DNA of 64,000 nt from Thermostichus vulcanus str. 'Rupite' (GTDB lineage Bacteria; Cyanobacteriota; Cyanobacteriia; Thermostichales; Thermostichaceae), in the NCBI RefSeq assembly GCF_022848905.1, contig NZ_JAFIRA010000002.1, forward strand, positions 1 through 64,000, in the 5' to 3' direction. The notes under the pieces were generated by a model, which was not told the origin of the DNA, searched no databases, and worked only from the letters and a program-made list of their open reading frames with translations. The translations under genes and the position numbers were made by a program. Shown here in pieces: positions 20,101 through 29,220 of the stretch. Numbering within the stretch: the first letter of the stretch is position 1; every line of letters begins with the position of its first letter.

Positions 20101-23100
20101 CCGCATAGAGCTGAAGGAGTGTTTCCAATTTATGGGGATCCCTAATGAATAGGGACCTTTGCGCGTTAGGCGAAACATTCTGAGGGACAACACGAGGTTT
20201 CCAATTTATGGGGATCCCTAATGAATAGGGACCAACAACAGGGCGGGCTAAACCCTGGCTCTATGACACAGAGGTTTCCAATTTATGGGGATCCCTAATG
20301 AATAGGGACGCTAAATGCTCCGCTGGAAGCAGCGAAGACATGCCTGAAGTTTCCAATTTATGGGGATCCCTAATGAATAGGGACATGAACACCCATACAT
20401 CACTGGAGTTGAACTCAGTGTTTCCAATTTATGGGGATCCCTAATGAATAGGGACATTCAGACAATGATCCGGTCCGACCAAGGCTTTGTGTTTCCAATT
20501 TATGGGGATCCCTAATGAATAGGGACATCCAAAATCGTAGAGCGGCGGACGTAGGAGCCGTAGGTTCTGGTTTCCAATTTATGGGGATCCCTAATGAATA
20601 GGGACTTCTAGAGTTGTGTTCATTTCGGTAGGAGAAAGGTGTGTTTCCAATTTATGGGGATCCCTAATGAATAGGGACCTTCTAGTACCTCAGGAGCCAT
20701 TGGCTATGAACATCCTGGTTTCCAATTTATGGGGATCCCTAATGAATAGGGACTTTTTGAGAAGGGGGAACTCGTGATTCACCCCCTGAGTTTCCAATTT
20801 ATGGGGATCCCTAATGAATAGGGACGTTCTAACTTTTGTAGGAGTTGCTGGTGTATTTACTTGTTTCCAATTTATGGGGATCCCTAATGAATAGGGACTT
20901 CTCAAGGCATCTTAGCGACCTAATCTCTATCCAAAGAATAGTTTCCAATTTATGGGGATCCCTAATGAATAGGGACCTTAGCACCACAGGATACTACCGG
21001 TCCTATCACGGACGTTTCCAATTTATGGGGATCCCTAATGAATAGGGACAAGGAAAATCAGCTGTGTAGCTATTTCTCATAGTTTTCTAGCGTTTCCAAT
21101 TTATGGGGATCCCTAATGAATAGGGACGCTCACAATTATAGTGTAAAAGCCGCCCTAAAAGGCAGAGCTGTTTCCAATTTATGGGGATCCCTAATGAATA
21201 GGGACTAGCCTCTAGAAAGGCAATGCAGGTGTTGTGAATCAAGTTTCCAATTTATGGGGATCCCTAATGAATAGGGACGTTAATTAATATAGCTGAAACT
21301 GGTAGGAAACTTGGCGTTTCCAATTTATGGGGATCCCTAATGAATAGGGACATTTTTAGGTGCGAGTACTATGACGCACCCGTCGACATCCGTTTCCAAT
21401 TTATGGGGATCCCTAATGAATAGGGACGCTCAGGCTGGCTGAGCGAATTCAAGTTTGAACAGCCGGGTTTCCAATTTATGGGGATCCCTAATGAATAGGG
21501 ACAGCCTCTTCTAAACTACATCCGGATAAATTCCGGTAATTGCGTTTCCAATTTATGGGGATCCCTAATGAATAGGGACACTGTTGAAAGCTTAATTAAA
21601 CAACAGTGGGAATGATATAGAGTTTCCAATTTATGGGGATCCCTAATGAATAGGGACAGAAAGCCGAGCGCAAAAGAGCGCAATTCAACAAAAGAGTTTC
21701 CAATTTATGGGGATCCCTAATGAATAGGGACCTTGATTATTCTATATTTGTTGTTGTATATTGTCCCTGTTAGTGGTTTCCAATTTATGGGGATCCCTAA
21801 TGAATAGGGACTGGTCAAGTTAGAGGGGGAGCTGGGTCAACTTTCTGAGGAGTTTCCAATTTATGGGGATCCCTAATGAATAGGGACTGCGGAGCGCTGG
21901 GCACATCCCCGTAAGAGTCAGTCAAGTTTCCAATTTATGGGGATCCCTAATGAATAGGGACTGCTTGCCGGTTCTCTGCTGCGACTGCCTACAAAACGTT
22001 TCCAATTTATGGGGATCCCTAATGAATAGGGACCTTGGGTACGACTTCGCTTTGCAGGTTTGACGTCAGTAGTTTCCAATTTATGGGGATCCCTAATGAA
22101 TAGGGACGGCAACATGCCATTGGTAGGCAAGGCAATCACCAAGGGTAGTTTCCAATTTATGGGGATCCCTAATGAATAGGGACGCGGAATGCGGGGTAAG
22201 GGGGCCAGGGGGATAGCCCCCTGACGTTGTTTCCAATTTATGGGGATCCCTAATGAATAGGGACGTGTTGCTATTGGAGAAGGCATCACCACGGGCACAA
22301 TGAGCAAGGTTTCCAATTTATGGGGATCCCTAATGAATAGGGACTCTCTTTTCATCTAGTGCCATGCTTCCTCCAAAACTTGAGGTTTCCAATTTATGGG
22401 GATCCCTAATGAATAGGGACTGAACGGTTAGCCCAGGCCCACTGGGGGGCCACACAGCAGCAACACAAGTTTCCAATTTATGGGGATCCCTAATGAATAG
22501 GGACTTTGGATTGTTCGAGGCTAACACCAGACAAAGTGCGGTATGGTTTCCAATTTATGGGGATCCCTAATGAATAGGGACAAGATCAACCGTGTGAAAG
22601 TGGTGAGGCTTGCACCTGTATTGACTAGTTTGTTTCCAATTTATGGGGATCCCTAATGAATAGGGACCTTACAGACCAATGCCCAACGTCTATGAGAGGA
22701 AGAATAGTTTCCAATTTATGGGGATCCCTAATGAATAGGGACAGAGCACCCTAGCAGTTTCGCCAGGGTTGACTGTGAAAGTTTCCAATTTATGGGGATC
22801 CCTAATGAATAGGGACCTGACCTCCGGTGGTGGTGCGGCAGGCACTTGAGCAAAGATGTTTCCAATTTATGGGGATCCCTAATGAATAGGGACAGCCCTC
22901 AAAGCCGCCCTGCCCAAACTCGAAGCCTATTGGTTTCCAATTTATGGGGATCCCTAATGAATAGGGACTCGATCTTTGAGTTTTCTGCCTGGATCCTTAG
23001 TATTTTTGTTTCCAATTTATGGGGATCCCTAATGAATAGGGACTACACCATCCAACATGCTTAACTACTTTGAATTGGATTGTTTCCAATTTATGGGGAT

Positions 23101-23719
23101 CCCTAATGAATAGGGACCCCAAAATTCCTATGCGTGGGGTTATCGTTGGTCCTAGTTTCCAATTTATGGGGATCCCTAATGAATAGGGACGGATATATGG
23201 AGTTAACAAAACTCCTTGAGCTTTATGCTGTTTCCAATTTATGGGGATCCCTAATGAATAGGGACAATACAGAAAGATGGAGGAGATGGGGAGGATAACA
23301 AGGTTTCCAATTTATGGGGATCCCTAATGAATAGGGACGATTACGGGGCAGTTCCCCGTGATCCAAATGCTAGTCAGTTTCCAATTTATGGGGATCCCTA
23401 ATGAATAGGGACAATAGATGTGCCCTCTTCTTTGCTAACCGAGTAGAAGTATGGTTTCCAATTTATGGGGATCCCTAATGAATAGGGACTCAGCAAGTCA
23501 CTTTTGGAGAGCCACAGCACTCCCATATTGTTTCCAATTTATGGGGATCCCTAATGAATAGGGACCTGCACCGCCACGGGTAGCAAACCAGACAGCAAGT
23601 CCGTACCGTTTCCAATTTATGGGGATCCCTAATGAATAGGGACTGTTCTTCTTGAACTATTGCGTTGTCCTTCATCGTTATTAGTTTCCAATTTATGGGG
23701 ATCCCTAATGAATAGGGAC
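17166..23719 (-). CRISPR. CRISPR array, 87 repeats of 36 bp
   Basis: By counting each copy I find 87 repeats and 86 spacers of about 35-50 bp (mostly 36-42). Plus-strand repeats begin GTTTCCAATTTATGGGG and end AATGAATAGGGAC. Read on the minus strand they end in ATTGGAAAC, the usual 3' end of repeats and source of the crRNA 5' tag, and contain a short hairpin CCCTA-TTCAT-TAGGG. I saw only three variant copies, at 17242, 18224 and 18611, all in the low-coordinate part. Degeneracy there, the repeat polarity and cas1-cas2 beside the other end all indicate transcription on the minus strand with the leader at the high-coordinate side. The repeat contains the GGATCC palindrome that is common across this chromosome. 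Short ORFs inside the array are artefacts of the repeat. Confidence 0.99.
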
Positions 23720-23949
23720 TCTTCCCCACTAAAACCCAAGCAGGGCGAGGCATGCAAGCCCGATTTGCGAGGGGGGGGTGGCAAGGGAGGGCGAGAGGGG
23801 CAGTTGGATGGACAAAGACATGGGTGAAAGCCTTACTCTGTAAGGGATCGAGCGGGTCAACGTGGATAGGTCATTTTGGCCATTTTCCCAGGTCATCGCA
23901 GGGCGGCTCAATGCCACCCTGAACGAATGAGGATCCTCGTTCATTGCTT
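23720..23949 (-). promoter_or_regulatory. Putative CRISPR leader
   Basis: The 230 bp between the last repeat and the cas2 stop contain no gene. Directly beside the array, on the minus strand, lies CCTCGCAAATCGGGCTTGC followed by a short stretch ending GGGTTTTAGTGGGGAAGA. At 23923-23944 a near-palindrome centred on GGATCC could be a cas-operon terminator. Leader assignment is based on position and array polarity; no promoter could be fixed. Confidence 0.6.
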
Positions 23950-24228
23950 TTACACAATGAAAGATCCGGGAACAGAAGTTAGCGGCGGTCCACCCCATAT
24001 CTCCACCTGACCAAGCGTATGGCTAGACAAAGGATAGAATCGAAGGCTGTCTTCCTCAGATTTGATCCTTTTATGCAGCCGAAACTTTAATTCTTCAAAC
24101 TGATCTTTATCCAAGACACACTCAAACACACTGTATTGCACTCGCTTTCCGTAACCTTCTAACAAGTCAGAAATCTTCTTTCTGCGTTTGTCCGACGGTG
24201 TATCATAAACCACGACATACAGAAACAT
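23950..24228 (-). CDS. cas2: CRISPR-associated endoribonuclease-fold protein Cas2
   Basis: A 92-aa ferredoxin-fold Cas2, the non-catalytic core of the Cas1-Cas2 spacer integrase. The N-terminus reads MFLYVVVYDTPSDKRRKK with the conserved Asp at position 9, followed by LLEGYGKRVQYSVFECVL, the standard Cas2 signature. I use the ATG at 24228 rather than the frame opening at 24273, which would overlap cas1 and add 15 residues of no homology. It lies 10 bp after cas1 and is the last gene before the array. Confidence 0.96.
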   Translation of the reverse strand: MFLYVVVYDTPSDKRRKKISDLLEGYGKRVQYSVFECVLDKDQFEELKFRLHKRIKSEEDSLRFYPLSSHTLGQVEIWGGPPLTSVPGSFIV

Positions 24229-24238
24229 TTTAGAAGCA

Positions 24239-25228
24239 TTAACGAATGCGATAAGGCTGATAAGACTCCTCAAGATTGTAGATGCATTTTTTAATTTGTT
24301 TCACCTGTTGAGTCAGTAAGTCCCAACGCGGTTGTTCACCCTCATCGGTTTGAATGGATCCCTCCATTCTTTGGACAAAAGCCTTGAGATACTTCTTTCT
24401 GCCAACATCATTCAAAAAACATCCCCCCTCATGATACTCAAAATCCTCCTCAACATTCATTACACCAGTATTAACCAGCCACAGCATTAGGGAATCCACA
24501 ATTGGTGACCGAAACTCTTCAAGCAAATCAGACACCAAAGCAGCATGGCGTTCACTTGCCGCATGCAAGCAACCCTGATAGGGATCCAAGTCTTGCAATT
24601 CAATCAATGTCAACAAATGGTTCCACAGCACCATATATCCAAAGCTGAGCATGGCATTAACCGGATTGGTTGGTGGTCGTCGAGTCCGGGTCAACAAGAC
24701 AAATCCTGGCCGCTGTAAACAATTACCCAGCTCAGGAAAGTACAAAGCTGCCCCTGCTCCCTCAATTCCCCGCAATTGCTCCAACGAAGTAGTCCGCAGC
24801 GCTTGTTCGGCCAAATGTTCCAAACTCCTCAGAGTCAGCGGGCCTGTCTCTGTTGGTCTTAGTCGCAACTGCCGCATTAACAGTACCCGTCCATTGAGTA
24901 ACTTTGCTCGCACCATCTGAGCTGCCATTCTCAGTCGCCACTCTTCCGGCAAACTTTGTTGCAAATGAGCCAAGCGTCGGTAGCCCCTCTCAATTGGAAT
25001 GAGCCGCCCATAGCAGTAGCCCAGCCGCGACAGAAAAGCAATCGGAATATCCCGCTTCAAGCAGGCCCGTACCGCATCCGTTGTCACCTGAGAGCGGCCA
25101 AACACCAACACTTGCTCTAGCAAAGGCAACGATACCTCCTGTAGCAGTGTTTCCCTCCACTGCACCTGTAAGAACTCTTGCTTGAGATTTAACCTGCACC
25201 CCTGTTGAGAAACATACAACGTTCGCAT
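24239..25228 (-). CDS. cas1: CRISPR-associated integrase Cas1
   Basis: A 329-aa Cas1, the metal-dependent endonuclease/integrase that inserts new spacers. The catalytic triad is visible: Glu156 in RGIEGAGAALYFPE, His222 in QGCLHAASERHAALVSDL, and an acidic residue at about 237 in DLLEEFR. The N-terminal beta domain begins MRTLYVSQQGCRLNLK. Its start overlaps by one base the stop of the small membrane-protein gene upstream (TGATG), suggesting co-translation. No reverse-transcriptase domain is fused. Confidence 0.97.
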   Translation of the reverse strand: MRTLYVSQQGCRLNLKQEFLQVQWRETLLQEVSLPLLEQVLVFGRSQVTTDAVRACLKRDIPIAFLSRLGYCYGRLIPIERGYRRLAHLQQSLPEEWRLRMAAQMVRAKLLNGRVLLMRQLRLRPTETGPLTLRSLEHLAEQALRTTSLEQLRGIEGAGAALYFPELGNCLQRPGFVLLTRTRRPPTNPVNAMLSFGYMVLWNHLLTLIELQDLDPYQGCLHAASERHAALVSDLLEEFRSPIVDSLMLWLVNTGVMNVEEDFEYHEGGCFLNDVGRKKYLKAFVQRMEGSIQTDEGEQPRWDLLTQQVKQIKKCIYNLEESYQPYRIR

Positions 25229-25536
25229 CAGCCAACATCCTCATCCGAGTCAAAGTGTTTATCTCTCTGAGTTCTTATGATTTGTCCAGCAGCAGAACTT
25301 TGTTTTCTTTCTGTTGGCAAAAGCTCAACCTCAATATCTGCACTCCTCAATACATTGACCACAAAATCAGTCATTTCGCCAGCAAAATAGCTAGCAATCA
25401 TAACCAGAATTGTATTGGTGATCACTGCTGACAACCCCAAAGGAGCAATCAATAAAATTATCAGCGTGGCAGCCCCACTCATCAAAGCTGAGATCAGGTT
25501 TCTCACTTGTTTAACCCGTAGTTTTTTACCACTCAT
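25228..25536 (-). CDS. Small two-helix membrane protein in the cas operon
   Basis: A 102-aa protein with a basic N-terminus, two hydrophobic helices at about residues 14-33 and 37-54 (LSAVITNTILVMIASYFAGE) and a charged cytoplasmic-type tail of about 45 residues ending in acidic residues. It sits directly upstream of cas1 with a 1-bp overlap and 27 bp after another small membrane-protein gene. I do not recognise a named family. Type III loci often carry uncharacterised membrane proteins that may act as effectors or anchors, but any function here is inference. Confidence 0.7.
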   Translation of the reverse strand: MSGKKLRVKQVRNLISALMSGAATLIILLIAPLGLSAVITNTILVMIASYFAGEMTDFVVNVLRSADIEVELLPTERKQSSAAGQIIRTQRDKHFDSDEDVG

Positions 25537-25563
25537 GGCTCTTCTTCTCCAAATTCTCTTTAA

Positions 25564-25905
25564 TTACTCTTGTTCCAGCTTCTCATCAATTTGCTCTTTG
25601 GCCCATTGAATTGCTTTGGTATTGTCCACGGCAGCGGCAATACCTGCTAAAATCATTTGGGCAATGGATGGGGAAAAATCATCGGGATCCTCTTGCGGGA
25701 TCATCAGACCTACCAGGAAGAGAATGGAAAAAAAGATCCCAAGTGCCTTCCAGCGCCGGGTGTATAGGTAAGCTCCAAGGGGGAACACAAAACCCAATGC
25801 TGCCGCTAACCCCACGGAACGGCGGGATAAACGATAAATCCGGCGTAACTCTTTCTCTTGATGCTGCTTTTCCTCTTCCGAAATAATTTCTCGTACTTTG
25901 CTCAT
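25564..25905 (-). CDS. TM2-like membrane protein in the cas operon
   Basis: A 113-aa protein, using ATG at 25905 instead of the longer frame opening at 25989. A highly charged N-terminal helix (REIISEEEKQHQEKELRRIY) is followed by two membrane helices at about residues 33-50 and 57-75, separated by YTRRWK, reminiscent of TM2-domain proteins. The C-terminus is an amphipathic helix that ends with acidic residues. It lies between the Cmr6/Cmr1-like fusion gene and the second small membrane gene, all on one strand. Function is unknown. Confidence 0.65.
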   Translation of the reverse strand: MSKVREIISEEEKQHQEKELRRIYRLSRRSVGLAAALGFVFPLGAYLYTRRWKALGIFFSILFLVGLMIPQEDPDDFSPSIAQMILAGIAAAVDNTKAIQWAKEQIDEKLEQE

Positions 25906-26003
25906 GACAGGATCCTTGCTTCGACCTGAACAATGGGATCCTAAAAGCAGTTGGAAATAGGGCCTTCCAAGATGGGATCCCTCTCCCAATCGGATCTACA
26001 GGC

Positions 26004-26150
26004 TCAGGATCTGTCAAGGGTGGGAGCAGATTCACCGAGCGTAGCCATTGCTCCGTTTGCGGCCAGCAGTTGCCACTCCAGCCGACGATCCAGAAAGTCC
26101 TGCCGCAGCACCTGAACTCGGTACGAGCAATGGCAATCCGTACCGTTCAC
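26004..26150 (-). other. Possible small ORF or gene remnant in the cas operon
   Basis: In the 299-bp gap between the RAMP fusion gene and the TM2-like gene, a 48-codon frame opens with GTG at 26150, four bases after CAAGG. It reads coding-like text (YRVQVLRQDFLDRRLEWQLL). The same frame continues upstream to an ATG at 26195 but is interrupted by a TAA. It may be a tiny gene or the tail of a decayed one; there is no recognised family. Confidence 0.3.
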
Positions 26151-26204
26151 GTCGCCTTGAGCCTTTTATAGGTGGACTTTCAAGTTGAGCAACATCGGGT
26201 TTTA

Positions 26205-28160
26205 CTACGGCCAAATTTGAGCAAAGCTATCGGCTTGAGCTTTTAATTCCTCCAAATATCTACGGCGTGGATTCTGAGTTGCTCCAAACACGGTTACCAC
26301 TTGATAGTCACCTAAATCGGCAATCCAAACCGGTGACGGCACCACACCCCCCTGCACACCCCCACACAAAAACTTGTCATACTGCCCCTCCCCTCGTTTG
26401 CCCAAGCGATGTAGCACAGCTAGAGCGTAGGGTTTGCCAAAATCCCCCTCGCCACTACAGACAACAATGCGGCAACTGGCATCCACAGCCTGCGGCCAAG
26501 TGTTTTGACTAACCTGACCAGCGTTCTTAGGTTGCTTAGGATTGATGGTTAGCCCTGAAATGAGCTTGAGAGCTTCAAAGAAGTCCCTCAGCCGCTGCTG
26601 AAACCGCTCTTTGAACCGACTAGCAGATTCGGATAAACTCCAAAACGGATCCTCCCTTTCTGGAATCAGGGTGGATCCCCGCCACCACGGTGCTTTTGGA
26701 CGAGTCTTGCGAGAATAGCAGGGTCGCCTTGCCCCCTGTCCAATGCCACCCAGATGAAAGAGCATCCAAGTCAAATTAATCAATAGCTTTTTGACAGCCT
26801 CTTTTTTCTGGTCAGGACACTCTTGGGACAAAGAAAGCACCAGGGTGCCGGCCTGCTTACCCACGGGATCCCCTTTCCCCTGTTGATTGGGCTGGGGCTC
26901 TGGTTGTAAAAGTCTGCCATCGAAAATTTCAACTCGGATCCAGCCTTGTTTTGGAGTTGGCGTGATTGCTCCGAACAGTTGCCCCTCCAAATCCTGCACC
27001 TGATTGGCAGGCAAGACTCCCAATGCAAACGTCCGAAACCAATAGCGCAACATATTCTTGAAGGCTACCGGGCGTACCTCAGCCTCAGCCGCCCCGCGAT
27101 GTTGCCATTCCTGGCGGTTTTGGTTCCAAGTCCACTGGGTAAACTTCTGCCTTCCATGAATGAGCTGCCCCTCTAGCTCAAATGGCAATCGCAAGAACTC
27201 ACCCGGATTTGGGGATCCCTGCCCCTGGCTCAACCGCCCATAGCCAGAGTTAATTTGGGATCCCGCACCTTTTTCTAGCCCTTTGATCAGCCATGTTTTG
27301 ACTTGAGCCAGCATCTCGTCAGTGCAGCCTGGGCCTTTGCGGATCCCAATTAAGAAGGTTGCCTGCTTGAGGGAGAAAAACACATTCGGATTGGGGCTGT
27401 ATTTCAGGTTATTTCCGTCCCAACTCCAGATATTGTTGGCAATATCGACAGCTAGCCCACCCGTTTTGGAGTTATCGGGATCCCCTGGCTTGGGTACCGG
27501 ATAAGCATCCAAAAACACCACCTTGCCAGAGCGATCCCTTTCTTGAGCCTCCAAATGTCCGAACCAAGGAGCGACAGCTTGATCTGCCTTTTCCCAAGAC
27601 AAATGCTCCTGCTCCATTTTCTCTCGAATGGCCTCAGCTCGGGCCACCCCCCGCAACGTTGAGCTGGGAATGTAGGGGATCCCCAGATGATCAAAAGCAG
27701 GTAACAGCATACTCTCCGGCCCCTTGGATCCCCCTACGCGAATCCGCCAGGGACAGGCAACTTCAAAGGTGTTGCCCTCTCCAGCCATAAGCCTGGTGCG
27801 GACATTCATCGTTTGTAATCGGGAGCGAATGTTGCTTTTCTCAGCCCGATGCACCAAGTCAACTTTGGTGCCATCCTTGAAGTTGCCCTCGGGCACGCGC
27901 ATCCAGCGTAAGTATTCGATAAAAGTGGCCGAGGGATCCGGCTGCGGATTGGGATCCGAGGGATGTCCTAGCCAAGGTGAAGGGGGAGAATTGCCACCCC
28001 CTCCCTGTCCACCTCCAGCCTGATTGGGTGGACGATTTCCCCCTGGATTGCCCTGTTGCGAACGAGGAGCGGGCTCCCGTTCTCCTGGACGTGGCGGGCG
28101 AGGTAGGGGTCTTGGGTTATTTCCACGAGAACCAGCATGACCGGCATGAGAATTAGGCAT
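26205..28160 (-). CDS. Cmr6-Cmr1-like fused RAMP subunit of type III-B complex
   Basis: A 651-aa protein. Residues 1-75 are a Pro/Gly/Asn-rich disordered tail. Residues about 110-315 look like Cmr6: AFDHLGIPYIPSSTLRGVAR is the RAMP 'IPSSSLKG' motif, and GAGSQINSGYGRL the Gly-rich loop. Residues about 335-651 look like Cmr1: VRPVAFKNMLRYWFRT matches the Cmr1 'KG-LR-WWR' motif, followed by LEGQLFGAITP and a later Gly-rich GGIGQGARRP loop. In type III-B complexes Cmr1 and Cmr6 cap the target-binding end of the backbone, so a fusion keeps neighbours together. No separate cmr1 or cmr6 is present. It is the largest RAMP in the operon and follows a Uma2 gene by 23 bp. Confidence 0.8.
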   Translation of the reverse strand: MPNSHAGHAGSRGNNPRPLPRPPRPGEREPAPRSQQGNPGGNRPPNQAGGGQGGGGNSPPSPWLGHPSDPNPQPDPSATFIEYLRWMRVPEGNFKDGTKVDLVHRAEKSNIRSRLQTMNVRTRLMAGEGNTFEVACPWRIRVGGSKGPESMLLPAFDHLGIPYIPSSTLRGVARAEAIREKMEQEHLSWEKADQAVAPWFGHLEAQERDRSGKVVFLDAYPVPKPGDPDNSKTGGLAVDIANNIWSWDGNNLKYSPNPNVFFSLKQATFLIGIRKGPGCTDEMLAQVKTWLIKGLEKGAGSQINSGYGRLSQGQGSPNPGEFLRLPFELEGQLIHGRQKFTQWTWNQNRQEWQHRGAAEAEVRPVAFKNMLRYWFRTFALGVLPANQVQDLEGQLFGAITPTPKQGWIRVEIFDGRLLQPEPQPNQQGKGDPVGKQAGTLVLSLSQECPDQKKEAVKKLLINLTWMLFHLGGIGQGARRPCYSRKTRPKAPWWRGSTLIPEREDPFWSLSESASRFKERFQQRLRDFFEALKLISGLTINPKQPKNAGQVSQNTWPQAVDASCRIVVCSGEGDFGKPYALAVLHRLGKRGEGQYDKFLCGGVQGGVVPSPVWIADLGDYQVVTVFGATQNPRRRYLEELKAQADSFAQIWP

Positions 28161-28183
28161 TCGATCTTCTCCGAGAAATAGTA

Positions 28184-28825
28184 TTAGTGATTAATAAATG
28201 TTTTCCGAAGTTCGCGCAGCATGGTACTGGTGCCAATTTCTAAGGCACGTTGAATGAGTTGAGGAATAAGCTTGGGAATATCTATATCAGGAAAAAGATT
28301 GCTCTGTGTTGACTCTACATAATGTTCATCCTGAAGGATGAATATCTTCAAGCTGTGATCACCCATTACCCAAATTTCTGGAACACCAATTACCTCATAA
28401 GCATCAATGAATGTCTTTGAGGTAACATCAGACTCAATAGCAAGATCAGGTGGCGGTAGTAAATCTACATCAATTCTACCTTCGCAACCACGCACCCGCT
28501 CAAGATGATTCACATAAAAACAGGTGTCTGGTTCCACTCCAGCCCTACCGACCTTTTTGAGTGTTGTCGAACCAAAATCTTCCCAGTCTCTCTCTTGAGC
28601 ATCTAAAAGTGCTTTGACAATGTCGGCAGCAATACGATGAGGACGTTCGTGCCTAGATAAGGGAGACATGATTTCCAAAGTGCCTTGGTAGTAGGCAATG
28701 CGTGTATGACGGTCTTCACCCAAATCATTAAGAATATGCTCACAATCTTGCCAAGTTAGAGAATGAACAGTAATCCTACTACCCTGGTATAAAGAGATGG
28801 ATTGAATCGGAACAGCTACGCTCAT
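28184..28825 (-). CDS. Uma2-family putative endonuclease in cmr operon (third copy)
   Basis: A 213-aa Uma2-type protein with RIAYYQGTLEIMSPLSRHE, EPDTCFYVNH, PPPDLAIESDVTS and IGVPEIWVMGD in the order expected for the family's PD-(D/E)XK-like fold. Its ATG overlaps the stop of cmr5 by 4 bp (ATGA), and its stop lies 23 bp before the fused RAMP gene, so it is embedded in the operon. The other two Uma2 genes of the operon differ strongly from it in sequence, arguing against recent tandem duplication. Role in CRISPR is unknown. Confidence 0.85.
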   Translation of the reverse strand: MSVAVPIQSISLYQGSRITVHSLTWQDCEHILNDLGEDRHTRIAYYQGTLEIMSPLSRHERPHRIAADIVKALLDAQERDWEDFGSTTLKKVGRAGVEPDTCFYVNHLERVRGCEGRIDVDLLPPPDLAIESDVTSKTFIDAYEVIGVPEIWVMGDHSLKIFILQDEHYVESTQSNLFPDIDIPKLIPQLIQRALEIGTSTMLRELRKTFINH

Positions 28826-29220
28826 GAGTCTCCCCCTGTTACATCGTGATAAATTGCTGTAGCCCAGAAACTAAACTCTTGAGCAATTGCCAATCCCAAG
28901 CCTGTTAGCCCAAGATAATCCTCAACGGATAACTTTGTGAGGGTGTCGAGACCTTGAGCATTACTCAGGTTTTGATATCCAGATATTGCTTGCAGACAAT
29001 CAAAGAATTCTTGAATGACCTTAACTTTTTCGGGCTTGCTGGATTGCAGAGCTTTTTCTTCTGCTTTCAAACGAATCAATCCCCAGGTTGAGAGATAGGT
29101 ATACAGTTCAACAGCCTGATTCTTTTGTTCTTTGCGTTTACTGTCATCACGGGTTGTTCCACTCAACGTACTCAAGGCAGAGTACACAGGCTTAGCTAGA
29201 GTGCGTGGATCAAAAGTCAT
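28822..29220 (-). CDS. cmr5: Cmr5-like small subunit (Cas11) of type III-B complex
   Basis: A 132-aa all-helical protein at the expected place in the operon. The segment AVELYTYLSTWGLIRLKAEEK and the C-terminal AIAQEFSFWATAIYH fit the Cmr5 small-subunit pattern, whose role is to line the target RNA along the filament's belly. ATG at 29220 overlaps the stop of the upstream Uma2 gene (ATGA), so it is preferred over the frame opening at 29259. Assignment depends on size, helical content and context as much as on motif. Confidence 0.7.
   Translation of the reverse strand: MTFDPRTLAKPVYSALSTLSGTTRDDSKRKEQKNQAVELYTYLSTWGLIRLKAEEKALQSSKPEKVKVIQEFFDCLQAISGYQNLSNAQGLDTLTKLSVEDYLGLTGLGLAIAQEFSFWATAIYHDVTGGDS

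Noticed and set aside
17699..23753. Many 60-145 codon ORFs inside the CRISPR array, rich in repeated peptide text
   Set aside because: They are translations of the 36-bp repeat and random spacers; no start signals or conserved domains.
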